Source: Ipomoea triloba (Eukaryota; Streptophyta; Magnoliopsida; Solanales; Convolvulaceae). Taken from it: DNA of 64,000 nt. The notes under the pieces were generated by a model. It was not told where the DNA came from, searched no databases, and saw only the letters and a program-made list of their open reading frames with translations. Both the position numbers and the translations under genes were made by a program. The stretch's first letter is position 1. Each line of letters starts with the position of its first letter. Positions 1 to 10,136 of this stretch are shown here, piece after piece. The stretch lies in the NCBI RefSeq assembly GCF_003576645.1, contig NC_044917.1, positions 5,074,672 to 5,138,671 on the forward strand, written 5' to 3'.

Positions 1-61
<61 letters not shown>
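1..61. repeat. (TA)n microsatellite at the window edge
   Basis: Uninterrupted TA dinucleotide run from the first base. In the paralogous upstream region of copy A2 (about 3530-3552) there is only a short TA-rich stretch, so the run expanded locally or marks a contig edge. Confidence 0.95.
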
Positions 62-64
<3 letters not shown>

Positions 65-735
65 AAATTCTAAAGTTCTAATCAACAACGGTGTCAATTG
101 TACTCGTAAATTATATAATTTACTCATGGTTGCACATAGTATCATTAAAAATTATTATCAATAATGTTTAGTACAATAATGTGGTACGATACATGTTGAT
201 ATCAACTAACATTGTAAAGTTTGTCAATAATTTTAGTCCCTCAACATTATTTTCTAGCTTTCCCCTGGGAGGAAGGTAAGAAGGTGAATGACTATATAAA
301 AATATCCATAGATATATGACATAAAAATCCATAGTTAATTGTGATGCGATAGAAAATGACATTATGCATGACTCTGTCTTTGAAAATTTTGAAAAGAGAA
401 ATAATTTTCAAATTTCTTTATTAAGTTAGAAAATTGTTTGATTTCTAATTTAGAAAACAATTAATTTCGAATAAAATTTGTATTTTTATTTTCTCAAAAA
501 GGTAGATTCTCTAGAATCGAGCGCCATTAAATTCTAGCACCCAAAAAGAAAAATATTTGAGTGAATATTGAAATAAAATTGAAAATCATTAAAATTCTAA
601 ATAAGGAGATATCGGGTATGAGAATAGGGTTTTGTATGCAAACAGATAAACCCTATAAAAACCCACCCTAGTTGGCTCAGTAAATGTCATCCAACGCAAT
701 AGAACATTTCTGTTCAATCTGTTTCGATCACCACG
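62..735 (+). promoter_or_regulatory. Upstream region and promoter of array copy A1
   Basis: No gene. The stretch is repeated upstream of A2 (about 3550-4304), A3 (12970-14743, interrupted by a hAT insertion), A4 (17900-18156) and orphan promoter A5 (19968-20263). Conserved landmarks are a CTCTAGAATCGAGC block near 510, a GGAGATATC box at 604 and a TATA box (TATAAAAA, 654-661) in a CCC...CCC context, 82 bp before the ATG. An ATG at 684 is absent from A2 and A4 (AAG there). If transcribed it opens a 23-codon reading frame that overlaps the A1 start out of frame. Confidence 0.7.
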
Positions 736-951
736 ATGTTCAAGAGGAGCAATAGGGCTTATAGGGGTGGCCGCCGTTGGCTCAGCCGCCGGTGGTTCTG
801 CCGCCACTGTCAAAGAAAAGAGGCTGAGAGGCGATTGAGGTTGCGATTGTTCCTTCTAGATGCCCTGTTGAAAGTTCTTCAAGATGACTTTTACAGGAAC
901 TTGGTGAACCGCTTGCAGGAGGCTTGTTCCTTAGCCGCTCCCGCCGCCTAA
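736..951 (+). CDS. Array gene A1: small basic protein with internal deletion, unknown family
   Basis: A 71-aa intronless, GC-rich reading frame in AT-rich surroundings. The family is not recognised. The N-terminal third is Arg/Lys-rich (MFKRS start, GGRR, then CRHCQRK with a Cys-X2-Cys pair), and the C-terminus is LDALL...DDFYRNLV ending in AAPAA. Against A2 and A4 it lacks 23 residues in frame (A2 residues 37-59: end of helix 1, the LTP turn and start of helix 2). The breakpoints lie at similar TTCTA/TTTTA sequences. It has gained 8 residues in the basic tail, five of them (WLSRR) from a short GC-rich duplication. The start follows A2/A4; upstream ACG replaces their first ATG. Promoter and 3' AATAAA (1066-1071) are conserved. 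Deletion of the most conserved part makes function doubtful: it could be a decaying copy with an intact frame. Confidence 0.5.
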   Translation: MFKRSNRAYRGGRRWLSRRWFCRHCQRKEAERRLRLRLFLLDALLKVLQDDFYRNLVNRLQEACSLAAPAA

Positions 952-2192
952 GCCGACCAGCGGGGTTAATTGAAAATTTGCAGGCTTTTTTACAAGGCAG
1001 GACTAGCGGCCTTTGATGTTATTTCTCTGCTTATTTCCATATGTATTCTCTATGATTGATTAATGAATAAATGTTGAATTAATGGTGTTGGAAAGACATT
1101 CTTAATTTCTTATCGTTACAACCGCACGAGTCGACTTGTTATAAAAGATGTATATACATTTACGAATTAGAGGGCCGCAACCAATAATAAGAAGGTGCAG
1201 TGGATGATGAAGTCCCCGCAGTACAAAAGCTGACAATAATTTTATGCGTAAATTCCATTAATTAAATTAATTTATGGATTAAAACACAAAAATGTATCTT
1301 AATTCTTGTTTACATTATTATGGTTAAAATAGCCGGTCCTTTTATTTTATTTTATTTTTTATAATAAAATATATACATAAATTCAATTCAAGCTTAACAT
1401 GAATTAAATAAACATTTTTAGCCTACAAGCTCTTTTTGTTTTTATTTTTATTTTTTATTTTTTTGTTAAATAAAGAAAAAGTTAGCATAGACTTGAACCA
1501 AGCCTAAATTACATGGAGGTGACTGCAGGTATAGCCCCATATTGGGTTGGCTTACATTGCTATCTCTACTTGAAAACATATCCAAATTCAACTATTTTCA
1601 ATTTATAAAATAAAAAGGTTATTTAAAATTAAATTATTTTATCATTTAAAATACAAAGTGACAATAGTATTAGTGATACGGGCGTTGGATTAGAGGAGAT
1701 ATAGGATGGATGAGGGGTAGGTAGATCAAGGCTATGTGAGATTTTTTTTTTGAGTACTACTGACTCTGTTACAATGTAGTATCTGTTCATAGCTACTTTC
1801 TCAACCTACTGAAGCACAAAAATTGATGATGGCGGTTGAGTTGAAAAAAATTCTAGGAAATGAACATGGGAGGGAGGGTGAGTGAATTGACATTTTATAT
1901 TTTGGATAAAATCTAAGTTTAGAGAGTTTTGAAATTTTGACTAACTTAACTTTTCAATAGAAGAAGAAGTAGTGTAAAGTGCATAAAGTAAATGACACAA
2001 GGATTTATAGTACGTTGTTCAAGGGTGATGTAAACCCTAATTCAATACCATTAATGTCTAGGATCATAGTTGAGCACCCAATATAGAAATATCCTCAATT
2101 AAATTCAATAAATCTAATTCCTCAGCCAAACCAGAAATCCTATATATAAAACCCCTCCCTTGCTTAGTGAACCATTCATTTCTACTGTTTCA
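952..2192 (+). other. A1-B1 spacer: A-type 3' region, SINE fragment and B-type promoter
   Basis: The first 150 bp match the 3' flanks of A2 and A4 (CCAGCGGCCTTTGA block, AATAAA at 1066-1071). The segment 1140-1740 recurs after A2 and A4, with pieces at 10500-10700 and 11540-11700. A truncated SINE interrupts it at 1741-1817. From about 2029 the sequence is nearly identical to the region upstream of B2 (9221-9386), including the TATATATAAAA box at 2141. I see no gene here. Confidence 0.6.
1741..1817 (-). mobile_element. Truncated tRNA-derived SINE (family 1, 3' part)
   Basis: Poly-T followed by GAGTACTACTGACTCTGTTACAATG and TTCTCAACCTACTGAAGCACAAA (quoted as two separated motifs) is the reverse complement of the 3' half of the SINE seen complete at 45717-45877. 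The tRNA-like head is missing. In A2 the same spacer position (about 5495) has no insertion, so this is a lineage-specific insertion with loss of flanking bases. Confidence 0.65.
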
Positions 2193-2476
2193 ATGATGAG
2201 GTTGAGGAGGAGAAGCTGAGTGAGTGGCCGCCGAACGTCCCGCCGGAGAAGGGAAAGAAACACGGCTGACGAGGGGTTGATGGCGTGGCTGTGCACTGTG
2301 CATTTGCTCCGCCGTTATATTTACCAGATAGATCTTCACACCCTCACTCCCCCTCAGATCATGTATTGTTTCTGGATGAGGCCATCACAACTCTGCGCGA
2401 TCAATTCCGCACTTACCTGATCAACCACAAGCCGGAGGTGGTGATGGACAGCGTCTCCGCCGCGATTGCCGCCTAG
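2193..2476 (+). pseudogene. Array copy B1: broken B-type gene
   Basis: Homologous over its full length to B2. The frame opens with ATGATGAGG (MMRLRRRS) as in all B copies but stops at codon 9 (TGA at 2217) where B3 to B5 have AGA. The B frame then resumes (SGRRTSRRRRERN...LLRRYIYQIDLHTLTPPQIM). A 5-bp insertion near 2361 (ATCATG-TATTG-TTTCTGG against ATCATGTTTCTGG in B2) shifts the frame; the remaining C-terminal part (FLDEAITTLRDQF...VSAAIAA) reads in another frame. Two independent disabling changes argue for a pseudogene. Promoter and 3' flank remain almost identical to B2, so a non-coding transcript is possible. Confidence 0.75.
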
Positions 2477-4220
2477 CTAAACCGGCCGGTTTAATGAATA
2501 ATTGGGCTATATATATCATCATATCCAAGGCTAGCTACCTATCAATAATGCCTTGTATGTTATCTTCCGAAATTATAAAGTGATAATAAAACAATGCTTA
2601 TGAGTATTTCTGCTTCATAAAACATCTATGTTATTTGCTAGTTCTACAAAATCTTACAACTTTGATTATGCGTTAACACTTATTTCAATTGACTATTCTT
2701 TAAATCATTGATAAACTCTTATGGACAACGGATAAATATTGCAAACTTAAAAGCTATAATAATTATAAAATTAGCATTTTTTTAATTAAAACTCTCAATC
2801 ATTGATAAACTCTTTCGGACGACGGATGTTACAAGGATTGTTCTCATTAGAACCCACCCGTATATGTATGTGTGTAATTGTGTATATATTGATATAAATA
2901 TATAATATGGATAAAAATACTAGTTAGATCCCAATTTTATTAAAAAAGGTTTAGTATGTATATATTAAATGAGTCCAAAGCATATATTAAAGTAGTTCAA
3001 ATTCACCAAATAAAAAACATATCAAATAATCAAATTAACTGTTCTTTATTAGTTTATTTTCTTTGTCATGATTTTAATAGTTGCACCAAATATTCAATTT
3101 AATGTACTTCAAAAATCTCCAAATTTTAGGTTTATGCTTTAATTTTATTAGTTGATTAATTAATTAGTGATTTATTGTGTTGTTGTTGTTGTTATTATTG
3201 TTATCATTATTATTATTACTATTACTATTACTATTATGTTTGTTAATATTATTATTACTATTATTATTAGTATTATTATTACTATTACTATTACTATTAT
3301 TTTATTTACACTTTTAGGATATACATTTACTAATTTAAAAGATTAGTTTTGAAAATTAAAAAATTAACATTAATTCTATAATTCGTGAATGAAATTTTGG
3401 AATATTAAGTTAATTATTAAAATGAATATTAATTAATTATCTAAAAATTATTGTTGATAAAATATTTGACAACTTTTATTTGATAAAAGAGTAAAAAGAA
3501 ATATTTAAATAAATGTAATTTTTATATTATTTTATATATTTTGTGTTATATGTAAAATTCTAAAGTATTAATCAACAAAAAACGGTGTGAATTTTATGTA
3601 CTTGTACAATTATGTAATTTACTCATGGTTGCACATAGTATCATTGAAAATTATTATCAATAATTTTTAATTAGTACAATAATGTGGTACAATCCATGTT
3701 GATATCGACTAACATTGTAACTTTTATCTACAACTTTCGACCCTTAACATAATTTTCTAGCTTTTCCCATGGGAGGAACTAAGGAAAGTAAGAAGGTGAA
3801 TGACTAAATAAAAATATGCATAGACATGCCACATAAAAACTCATAGTTAATTATGATGTGATAGAAAATGACATGACTCTGTCTTTGAAAATTTTGAAAA
3901 TTAAAGAGAAATAATTTTCAAATTTCTTTATTAAATTAGAAAATTGTTTTGATTTCTAATTTAGAAAACAATTAATAATTTTGAATAAAATCTCAAATTT
4001 TATATTTCCAAGATTTCTAATTTAGAAAACAATTAATAATTTTGAATAAAATCTCAATTTTTATTTTTCCAAAAAGATAAAATTCTCTAGAATCGAGCGC
4101 CATTAAATTCAAGCACCCAAAAAGGAAAATATTTGGGTGAAATTATTGAAATAAAATTGAAAATTAAAAACATTCTAAATAAGGAGATATCAGGTATGAC
4201 AATAGGGATTCTATGCAAAC
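2477..4220. other. B1-A2 spacer, AT-rich, duplicated elsewhere
   Basis: No gene. The segment 2745-3560 recurs at about 11976-12980 after B2, so the B-to-A spacer belongs to the repeated unit. It contains trinucleotide tracts (GTT/ATT, 3180-3300). From 3550 it is the A-type upstream region. A partial internal duplication (GATTTCTAATTTAGAAAAC, twice at about 3950-4040) is specific to this copy. Confidence 0.6.
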
Positions 4221-4304
4221 TATAAAAACCCTCCCTCACTAGCTCAACAAAAGTCATCCAATAACGCAGCAGAATATTTCTGATCAATCTATTCGAATTC
4301 GATC
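4182..4304 (+). promoter_or_regulatory. Promoter of A2
   Basis: GGAGATATC box at 4182, TATA box TATAAAAA at 4221-4228, 84 bp before the ATG at 4305. Spacing to the ATG equals that in A4 (84 bp). No other ATG lies between TATA and start. Confidence 0.6.
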
Positions 4305-4574
4305 ATGACCATGGTGTTCAAGAGGAGCAGTAAGGGTGGCCGCCGTGGGCTCTGCCGCCACTGTCAAAGAAAGGCAATTGAGAAGTGGTTGAATCAGCGG
4401 TTGTTCATTCTACACGTCGTGGGTAGTTATTTAAGCGAAGTGGATGTGAACTCGCTAACACCCCTTCGGTTCTCGATTTTAGATGCCCTGTTGAACGGTC
4501 TATACGATGAGTTCTACAGGTACTTGGTGTATTGCGTGGAGGAGGCCGGTTCCTTCGCTGCTACCGCCGCCTAA
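4305..4574 (+). CDS. Array gene A2: 89-aa small basic protein, unknown family (type A reference)
   Basis: Intronless 89-aa frame; family not recognised. Layout: residues 1-28 Arg/Lys-rich tail with GGRRG and a CRHC pair (C17, C20); residues 29-46 predicted amphipathic helix (RLFILHVVGSYLSEV); residues 47-53 DVNSLTP turn; residues 54-80 long amphipathic helix (FSILDALLNGLYDEFYRYLV); end AATAA. No signal peptide or clear membrane span. It differs from A4 at 10 of 89 residues, mostly in the tail, and aligns without gaps with B2 (about 22 identities: GRR 12-14, Y42, D47, LTP 51-53, LD 59-60, L66, D68, F70, Y73, AA 88-89). The basic tail suggests a nucleic-acid-binding or nuclear protein (inference). 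The first ATG after the TATA box is the chosen start; a second ATG lies two codons on. AATAAA at 4694-4699. Confidence 0.65.
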   Translation: MTMVFKRSSKGGRRGLCRHCQRKAIEKWLNQRLFILHVVGSYLSEVDVNSLTPLRFSILDALLNGLYDEFYRYLVYCVEEAGSFAATAA

Positions 4575-5175
4575 GCCGGCCGGAGGGGTTTATGGAAAAT
4601 TAGCAGGCTTTATTACTAGGCTGGACCAGCGGCCTTTGATTTTATTTGTCTGCTTATTAATTCCATATGTATTATCTATATGATTGATTAATGAATAAAT
4701 GTTGAATTAATGGTGTTGGAAAGACATTCTTAATTTCTTATCATTACAACCTACTTTTAGCATGTTTTAAAAGATGTATATATATATAAATACGAATTAG
4801 AGGGCCGCAACCAATAATAAGAAGGTGCAGTGGATGATGAAGTCCCTGCAGTACAAAAGTTAACAATAATTTTATGCGTAAATAACATTAATTAAATTAA
4901 TTTATGGATTAAAACACAAAAATGTATCTTAATTCTTGTTTACATTATGGTTAAAATAGCCGGCCTTTTATTTTTTATTTTTTAAATAAAATATATACAT
5001 AAATTTAATTCAAGCTTAACATGAATTAGATCAACATTTTTAGCCTACAAGCTCTTTAATTTTGTTTTTTTTTTTTTTTTTGTTAAATAAAGAAAAAACT
5101 AGCATAGACTTGAACCAAGCCTACAAGCTCTTTTTGTTTTGTTTTGTTTTTTGTTTTGTTTTTTTTTTTTTTTGC

Positions 5176-5206
<31 letters not shown>

Positions 5207-6287
5207 GTTAAATAAAGAAAAAACTAGCATAGACTTGAACAAAGCCTAAATTACATGGAGGTGACTAGTATAGCCCCATATACATGTTTGGGTACGTTGG
5301 CTTATATTGTTATCTCTACTCGAAAACATATCCAAATTCAACTATTTTCAATTTATAAAATGAAAAAGTTAAAAATTAAATTATTTTATCATTTAAAATA
5401 CAAAGTGACAATAGTATTAGTGATACGGGCGTTGAATCGGGGGAGATATAGGGTACATGGAGGAGGCGTAGGTAGATCAAGGCTAGGTGAGATAGATAAA
5501 CATATAGTGGTGAATAAAAAAATTGATGGTCCCGGTTTGAGTTGTAAAAAAGTCTAGGAAAGGAACGGGGGAGGGGGTGAATAGACGTTTTAATATTTTG
5601 GATAAAATCTAAGTTTAGAGAGTTTTGAAATTTTGACTAACTTAACTTTTCAATACTTTCTTTACTAGTTATGTTGAAGATTTAACTAAATAGTCACAAA
5701 AACTGTTTCAAATTAAAAGTTGCACAACCGAAATTAATTTTCAAAGGTTGTAAATGTAAGAGATAATGGCAAAACAAGAAGAAGAAGAAGATCGAAGAAG
5801 AACAAGAAGAAATGTAAAGTGCATAAAGTAAATGATGCAATTGATTTATAGTACGTGGTTCAATGGTGTTCTCTTATCATCCAAAAAAGAATTTACTAGC
5901 AAACTCGCTTACTCCAACAATTTACAAGTGAAAAGTCAAATGCGTGCTTTTATCACAAAGCTCACATTTATTTGCTCAGGATTTCATAGGATACAACTAT
6001 TTGTTACTTAGCCTCTATTTACACGCATTATTAGAGATCAACTAAATTCAACATAGGTTTTGAAATTTCCTCCAATTAATGGGACTTAGAAAGAATCTCA
6101 ATTTTCTAATAAGCTCATGAGTCTCTAAGATTGCTTGATGATGGCGTAGAAAACTTTTTCAGAATAATTTATCAAATTTCTTATGTATCTCGCACACTTT
6201 TTTCTTGAGCATTTTTTTAAAATATATTTATAGCTAGATTTTGAATATTTCAGTTAAATGGAAACAAATTCAAACTATTAACATGGC
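4575..6287. other. A2-B2 spacer, first part
   Basis: The A-type 3' region is followed by a spacer with homopolymer and GTTTT tracts (5060-5210), including a local duplication of the AAAGAAAAAACTAGCATAGA stretch (about 5090-5235). Match to the A1 spacer runs to about 5650. The rest to 6287 is unremarkable AT-rich DNA; a 100-codon frame at 5255-5557 lies in repeated spacer and is not supported as a gene. Confidence 0.5.
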
Positions 6288-6863
6288 TAGGGATGGCAAT
6301 GTGCCCCTTCCCCGTCGGGGATGGGACGGGGATAGGGATATTTTACGGGGATCGGGGACGGGGACGGGGATACCCCTCCCCGCCCCGTCCCCGAATTAAA
6401 AAAAAAATACATACATATATACATTATTTATTTTAGTTAAATTAAGACCATTACAATGAACTAAATGAAATTAGTATACTATTAAATTAGTATAATGTTA
6501 ATTAGTATAGTGTTAATTAAGTAATGAACTAAATGAAATTAGTATACTGTTAAATTAGTATAATGTTAATTAGTATACTGTTAGTATAAGGAATTAGTAT
6601 ACTATTAAATTAGTATAATGTTAATTAGTATACTGTTGATTAAGCAATGAACTAAATGAAACTGTTTAATTGTAAATTTAGAATTTGAATTTCGGTAGTT
6701 TGTATTTTTAAAATTGTTATTTTTTGTATTTAAAAAAAAATTAGACTAAAATAATACTTTGACTAGGATTTGATCGGGGATGGGGAATTTTTCCCCTTCC
6801 CCGCCGGGGACAGGGTGGCGGGGATACTCCTCCCCGCCCCGCCCCGCACCGTTGCCATTCCTA
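6288..6863. mobile_element. Non-autonomous hAT element (MITE) with 8-bp target duplication
   Basis: Ends are TAGGGATGGCAAT (left) and ATTGCCATCCCTA-like, read as GTTGCCATTCCTA on the + strand (right). It is flanked by a perfect 8-bp duplication AACATGGC (6280-6287 and 6864-6871), as expected for hAT transposons. The subterminal regions are GC-rich (GGGGATGGGG and CCCCGCCCC runs); the interior is AT-rich with tandem TTAGTATA-type repeats. No transposase. Confidence 0.85.
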
Positions 6864-7444
6864 AACATGGCAATTAAAATAATTTCCCTGATTTGACAAT
6901 TGCAGATTTCGTCCAATAGCTGACTACAACTTGTCTTAATAATCCGTCTTTTGCGATTTTCACATCAACTCCTTTTTGGAAACAATAAGTATTCACATTG
7001 GGTAGTGTTCCAACACCTTTAAAAGCCAACATGCCAACATTCTTACTGCTGGTTTTTAAACTGCTAAAATTTTCAAGACTAAGATGATGAGTATTGGTTA
7101 GATGACGAGTTATATCACTGACAAAATACTGACGATTAAAAAAAATTGTTACTTAGCGCTATACGTTTTAATGTAAATATTAAAGTTATAAATGATATAT
7201 GTAATTTATATATAGTACTGTTTCATATTATATTTTGCTCATATTAATACTTCACTTATAAATATGTAGTAGAGTGTATTAGATGTTGTTGGCGATTTGT
7301 GATCATGTTTTGAATGAAATTTACTAACTTTGATTCTATTAGAAACACATCACATGATGATATTACAAATATCATTGACACGTATGTAAGTTGATACAAA
7401 ATATATTATAAACTATTATAAATATAATGGTTAGATTAGGTATT

Positions 7445-7489
<45 letters not shown>

Positions 7490-9220
7490 TTAACTTTAGT
7501 TTTCTTAATTATGTGAATAGGTTTATGAGATCAAAGGATTTGTTAGATGGAAGAAAATAAAATCGATTCAAATAACCAAGATGAATTACATGCTCAGTAA
7601 GTATTTCATACTTGTTGAGCTTGCTAGTTACATTTTGTTTGCCTTATATTTTATTAATTGGATTGTAATTTTTGTAGTGCTTTATACAACCAGGAAATAC
7701 TAAGTGCGTGGTTATTATGCGAAGAGATTCAAGTGTTAGATTAAATTTATATATATCATAGCTTTATAAAATTTCTACATATTAATTATATTACTTCATT
7801 TTAATTTTGTGGTCGTTATAGATAGTTGGAAGATCTTCATTTTAATTTTGTAGTCGTTATAAATAGTTGGAAGATCGAGCCGTATTTAAGAAGAAAGTGA
7901 TTGAATGAAAGACAAGTGGTGCATATATCTTGATGATATATGATTTACAATGAAGTTTGATTTGGATTGATGTTGGTATACTTTAACTTGACATCATTAT
8001 TAACAAATTCATTTTGTAATTGTGTTTATGGTTTTAGTTTGTGAATAATTAATTTAGTATTAACTTGTAATATTATTTTAGTAAATGGTTGTGATCTGAG
8101 ATGTATGTTGTGAAATGTGAGGTGAATTTGGAATGTATGTTGTGAATTTGGATTAATGTGTATCTTTTGAATTGCGAGGTGAATGGTGTGAATTGCGATC
8201 GAGATAAATTATATTTGTTCAAAAATTGCGATAATATGTATGATTATAAAAATATTATATCACCAACGTTAAAAGCCTTTGTTTAAAAAAAAAGTAATTA
8301 TAAATTTATGAATAAATAAAGTTTTCAAGGTTTTATTTATTTATTTAAAAAAAAAACAATTTTGAAAGTCTTTATTGTAAAAAAATAATTAATTATGACT
8401 CAATTTTTAAAAATCAATGTCCTATGGTTTAGAAACTACTATGCCGCCCAATTCTACCTTGCGAGGAAATCGATGTTAATAGGTTAAAAAAACTAATATG
8501 TCTTTTATTACAGTTATTCACAACTATTATACCTTTTCTTCATAACTAAATAATAGCGATTATGCCAACTAATATGTAGTGTGATACATCTCTGTTACTA
8601 TTATAAATGGGTGGTCATAAGATAGATTGAATCGCGGTGTGGGCATTGATTCTTTGACCGTGAAAAATTGGGAAGGTTTAGAACATATACTACCTTGTAA
8701 ATTAAATAATTATGAATGTTTCAAAAAAAATAGTGATTATTTTTTCTTTATTATAATTTTAATTCTTCATCAAAATAGCCACTAAATAATATCTGAGTTT
8801 TTTTTTTTTTGGATTTCCTTTTAATTTTTTTGGGTGTTTGTATTGCTATTTTGCTTGTAATATTACAAAATGTGAGATTTTCTTCAAATTTATGATAATT
8901 TTTGTGACAATCAAATTTATTATTTTTCAATTGCAAATTTGCAATACATGCATTATGCATATATATTTAAAAGTTTTAGAAAGATGATTACAGTATAAAT
9001 AATAAGTATATATTAATAGAAGTCAACAAAATTAAAGTTTGTGATGATCGAGAGTGTATTTAATTAAAGTTTTAATAACTTTTTAAACCGTTACAAATAA
9101 TTAAAAAAAATTATAAATGTATGGAATATAATATAAGACTTTTATAAACGTTTACAAACCTTTACAGAATACAAGCCATTTAAATTTTATAAAAAATTAT
9201 TACTTTAAAGTCTTCTTGAA
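6864..9220. other. AT-rich intergenic DNA between A2 and B2
   Basis: No convincing gene. It holds a (TA)n run at 7447-7486. The segment about 7860-8450 recurs at 15125-15740 between A3 and B3, so it is part of the A-to-B spacer duplicated with the unit. Small frames here are low-complexity. Confidence 0.6.
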
Positions 9221-9334
9221 ATAATAAACCCTAATTCAATACCATTAATGTCTAGGATCATAGTTGAGCACCCAATATAGAAATATCCTCAATTAAATTC
9301 AATAAATCTAATTCCTCAGCCAAACCAGAAATCC

Positions 9335-9386
9335 TATATATAAAACCCCTCCCTTGCTTAGTGAACCATTCATTTCTACCGTTTCA
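9335..9386 (+). promoter_or_regulatory. Promoter/TATA of B2
   Basis: TATATATAAAA at 9335-9344 in an AATCC...CCCCTCCC context, with the ATG 52 bp beyond the box as in B1 and B5. The upstream 160 bp are nearly identical to those of B1. The GGAGATATC box found in B4 and B5 is not present in this form. Confidence 0.55.
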
Positions 9387-9656
9387 ATGATGAGGTTGAG
9401 GAGGAGAAGAAGAGTGAGTGGCCGTCGAACGTCCCGCCGGAGAAGTGAAAGAAACACCGGCGACGAGGGGTTGATGGTGTGGCTGTGGATTGTGAATTTG
9501 CTCCGCCGTTATATGAACCAGATAGATCTTCACACCCTCACTCCCCCTCAGATCATGTTTCTGGATGAGGCCATCACAACTCTGCGCGATCAATTCCGCA
9601 CTTACATGATCAACCACGAGCCGGAGGTGGTGATGGACAGCGTCTCCGCCGCCTAG
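9387..9656 (+). CDS. Array gene B2: 89-aa very basic small protein, the only intact B copy
   Basis: Intronless 89-aa frame; family not recognised. Residues 1-22 are strongly basic (MMRLRRRRRVSGRRTSRRRS; 12 of the first 19 residues are Arg), like a nuclear or nucleic-acid-binding tail. Residues 29-45 form a hydrophobic/amphipathic segment (LMVWLWIVNLLRRYMNQ), 47-53 the DLHTLTP turn, 54-77 a second helix (IMFLDEAITTLRDQFRTYMI), and the end is VSAA. It has the same length as A2/A4 and aligns without a gap. It lacks the Cys pair of type A. The first ATG after the TATA box is the start. B1, B3, B4 and B5 are all broken, so B2 is the only candidate to carry type-B function. AATAAA at 9764-9769. Confidence 0.65.
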   Translation: MMRLRRRRRVSGRRTSRRRSERNTGDEGLMVWLWIVNLLRRYMNQIDLHTLTPPQIMFLDEAITTLRDQFRTYMINHEPEVVMDSVSAA

Positions 9657-10101
9657 CTAAGCCGGCCGGTTTTATCAATAATTTGGCTATATATATATCA
9701 TCATATCTAAGGCTAGTTACCTATCAATGCCTTGTATGTTATCTTCCAAAATTACAAAGTGATAATAAAACAGTGCTTATGAGCATTTCTGCTTCATAAA
9801 ATATCTCTGTTATTTGCTAACTCTACAAAATCTTACAACTTTGATTATGTGTTAACACTTATTTGAATTGACTATCCTCTAAAATATATATCGGATTACA
9901 TAATCCATCTCCAGGGACCAGGATTGCATTGCGAACGTATGAATTTGAGTTTGAATATCACAAATTCAATAAATTGCGTTTATGAAATATTATCTCAGCC
10001 TTATAATCATGTTTTACTGGCGGTTATATAATTATATTTGCAAATTGCCAATTTTTTTATTTTTATTTTTTATGTATGCTTAATTTCAATTTATTGTCAA
10101 A

Positions 10102-10136
<35 letters not shown>

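Noticed and set aside
5255..5557. 100-residue frame after A2
   Set aside because: Lies in spacer that is repeated elsewhere without an open frame; no motif; AT-rich codons.
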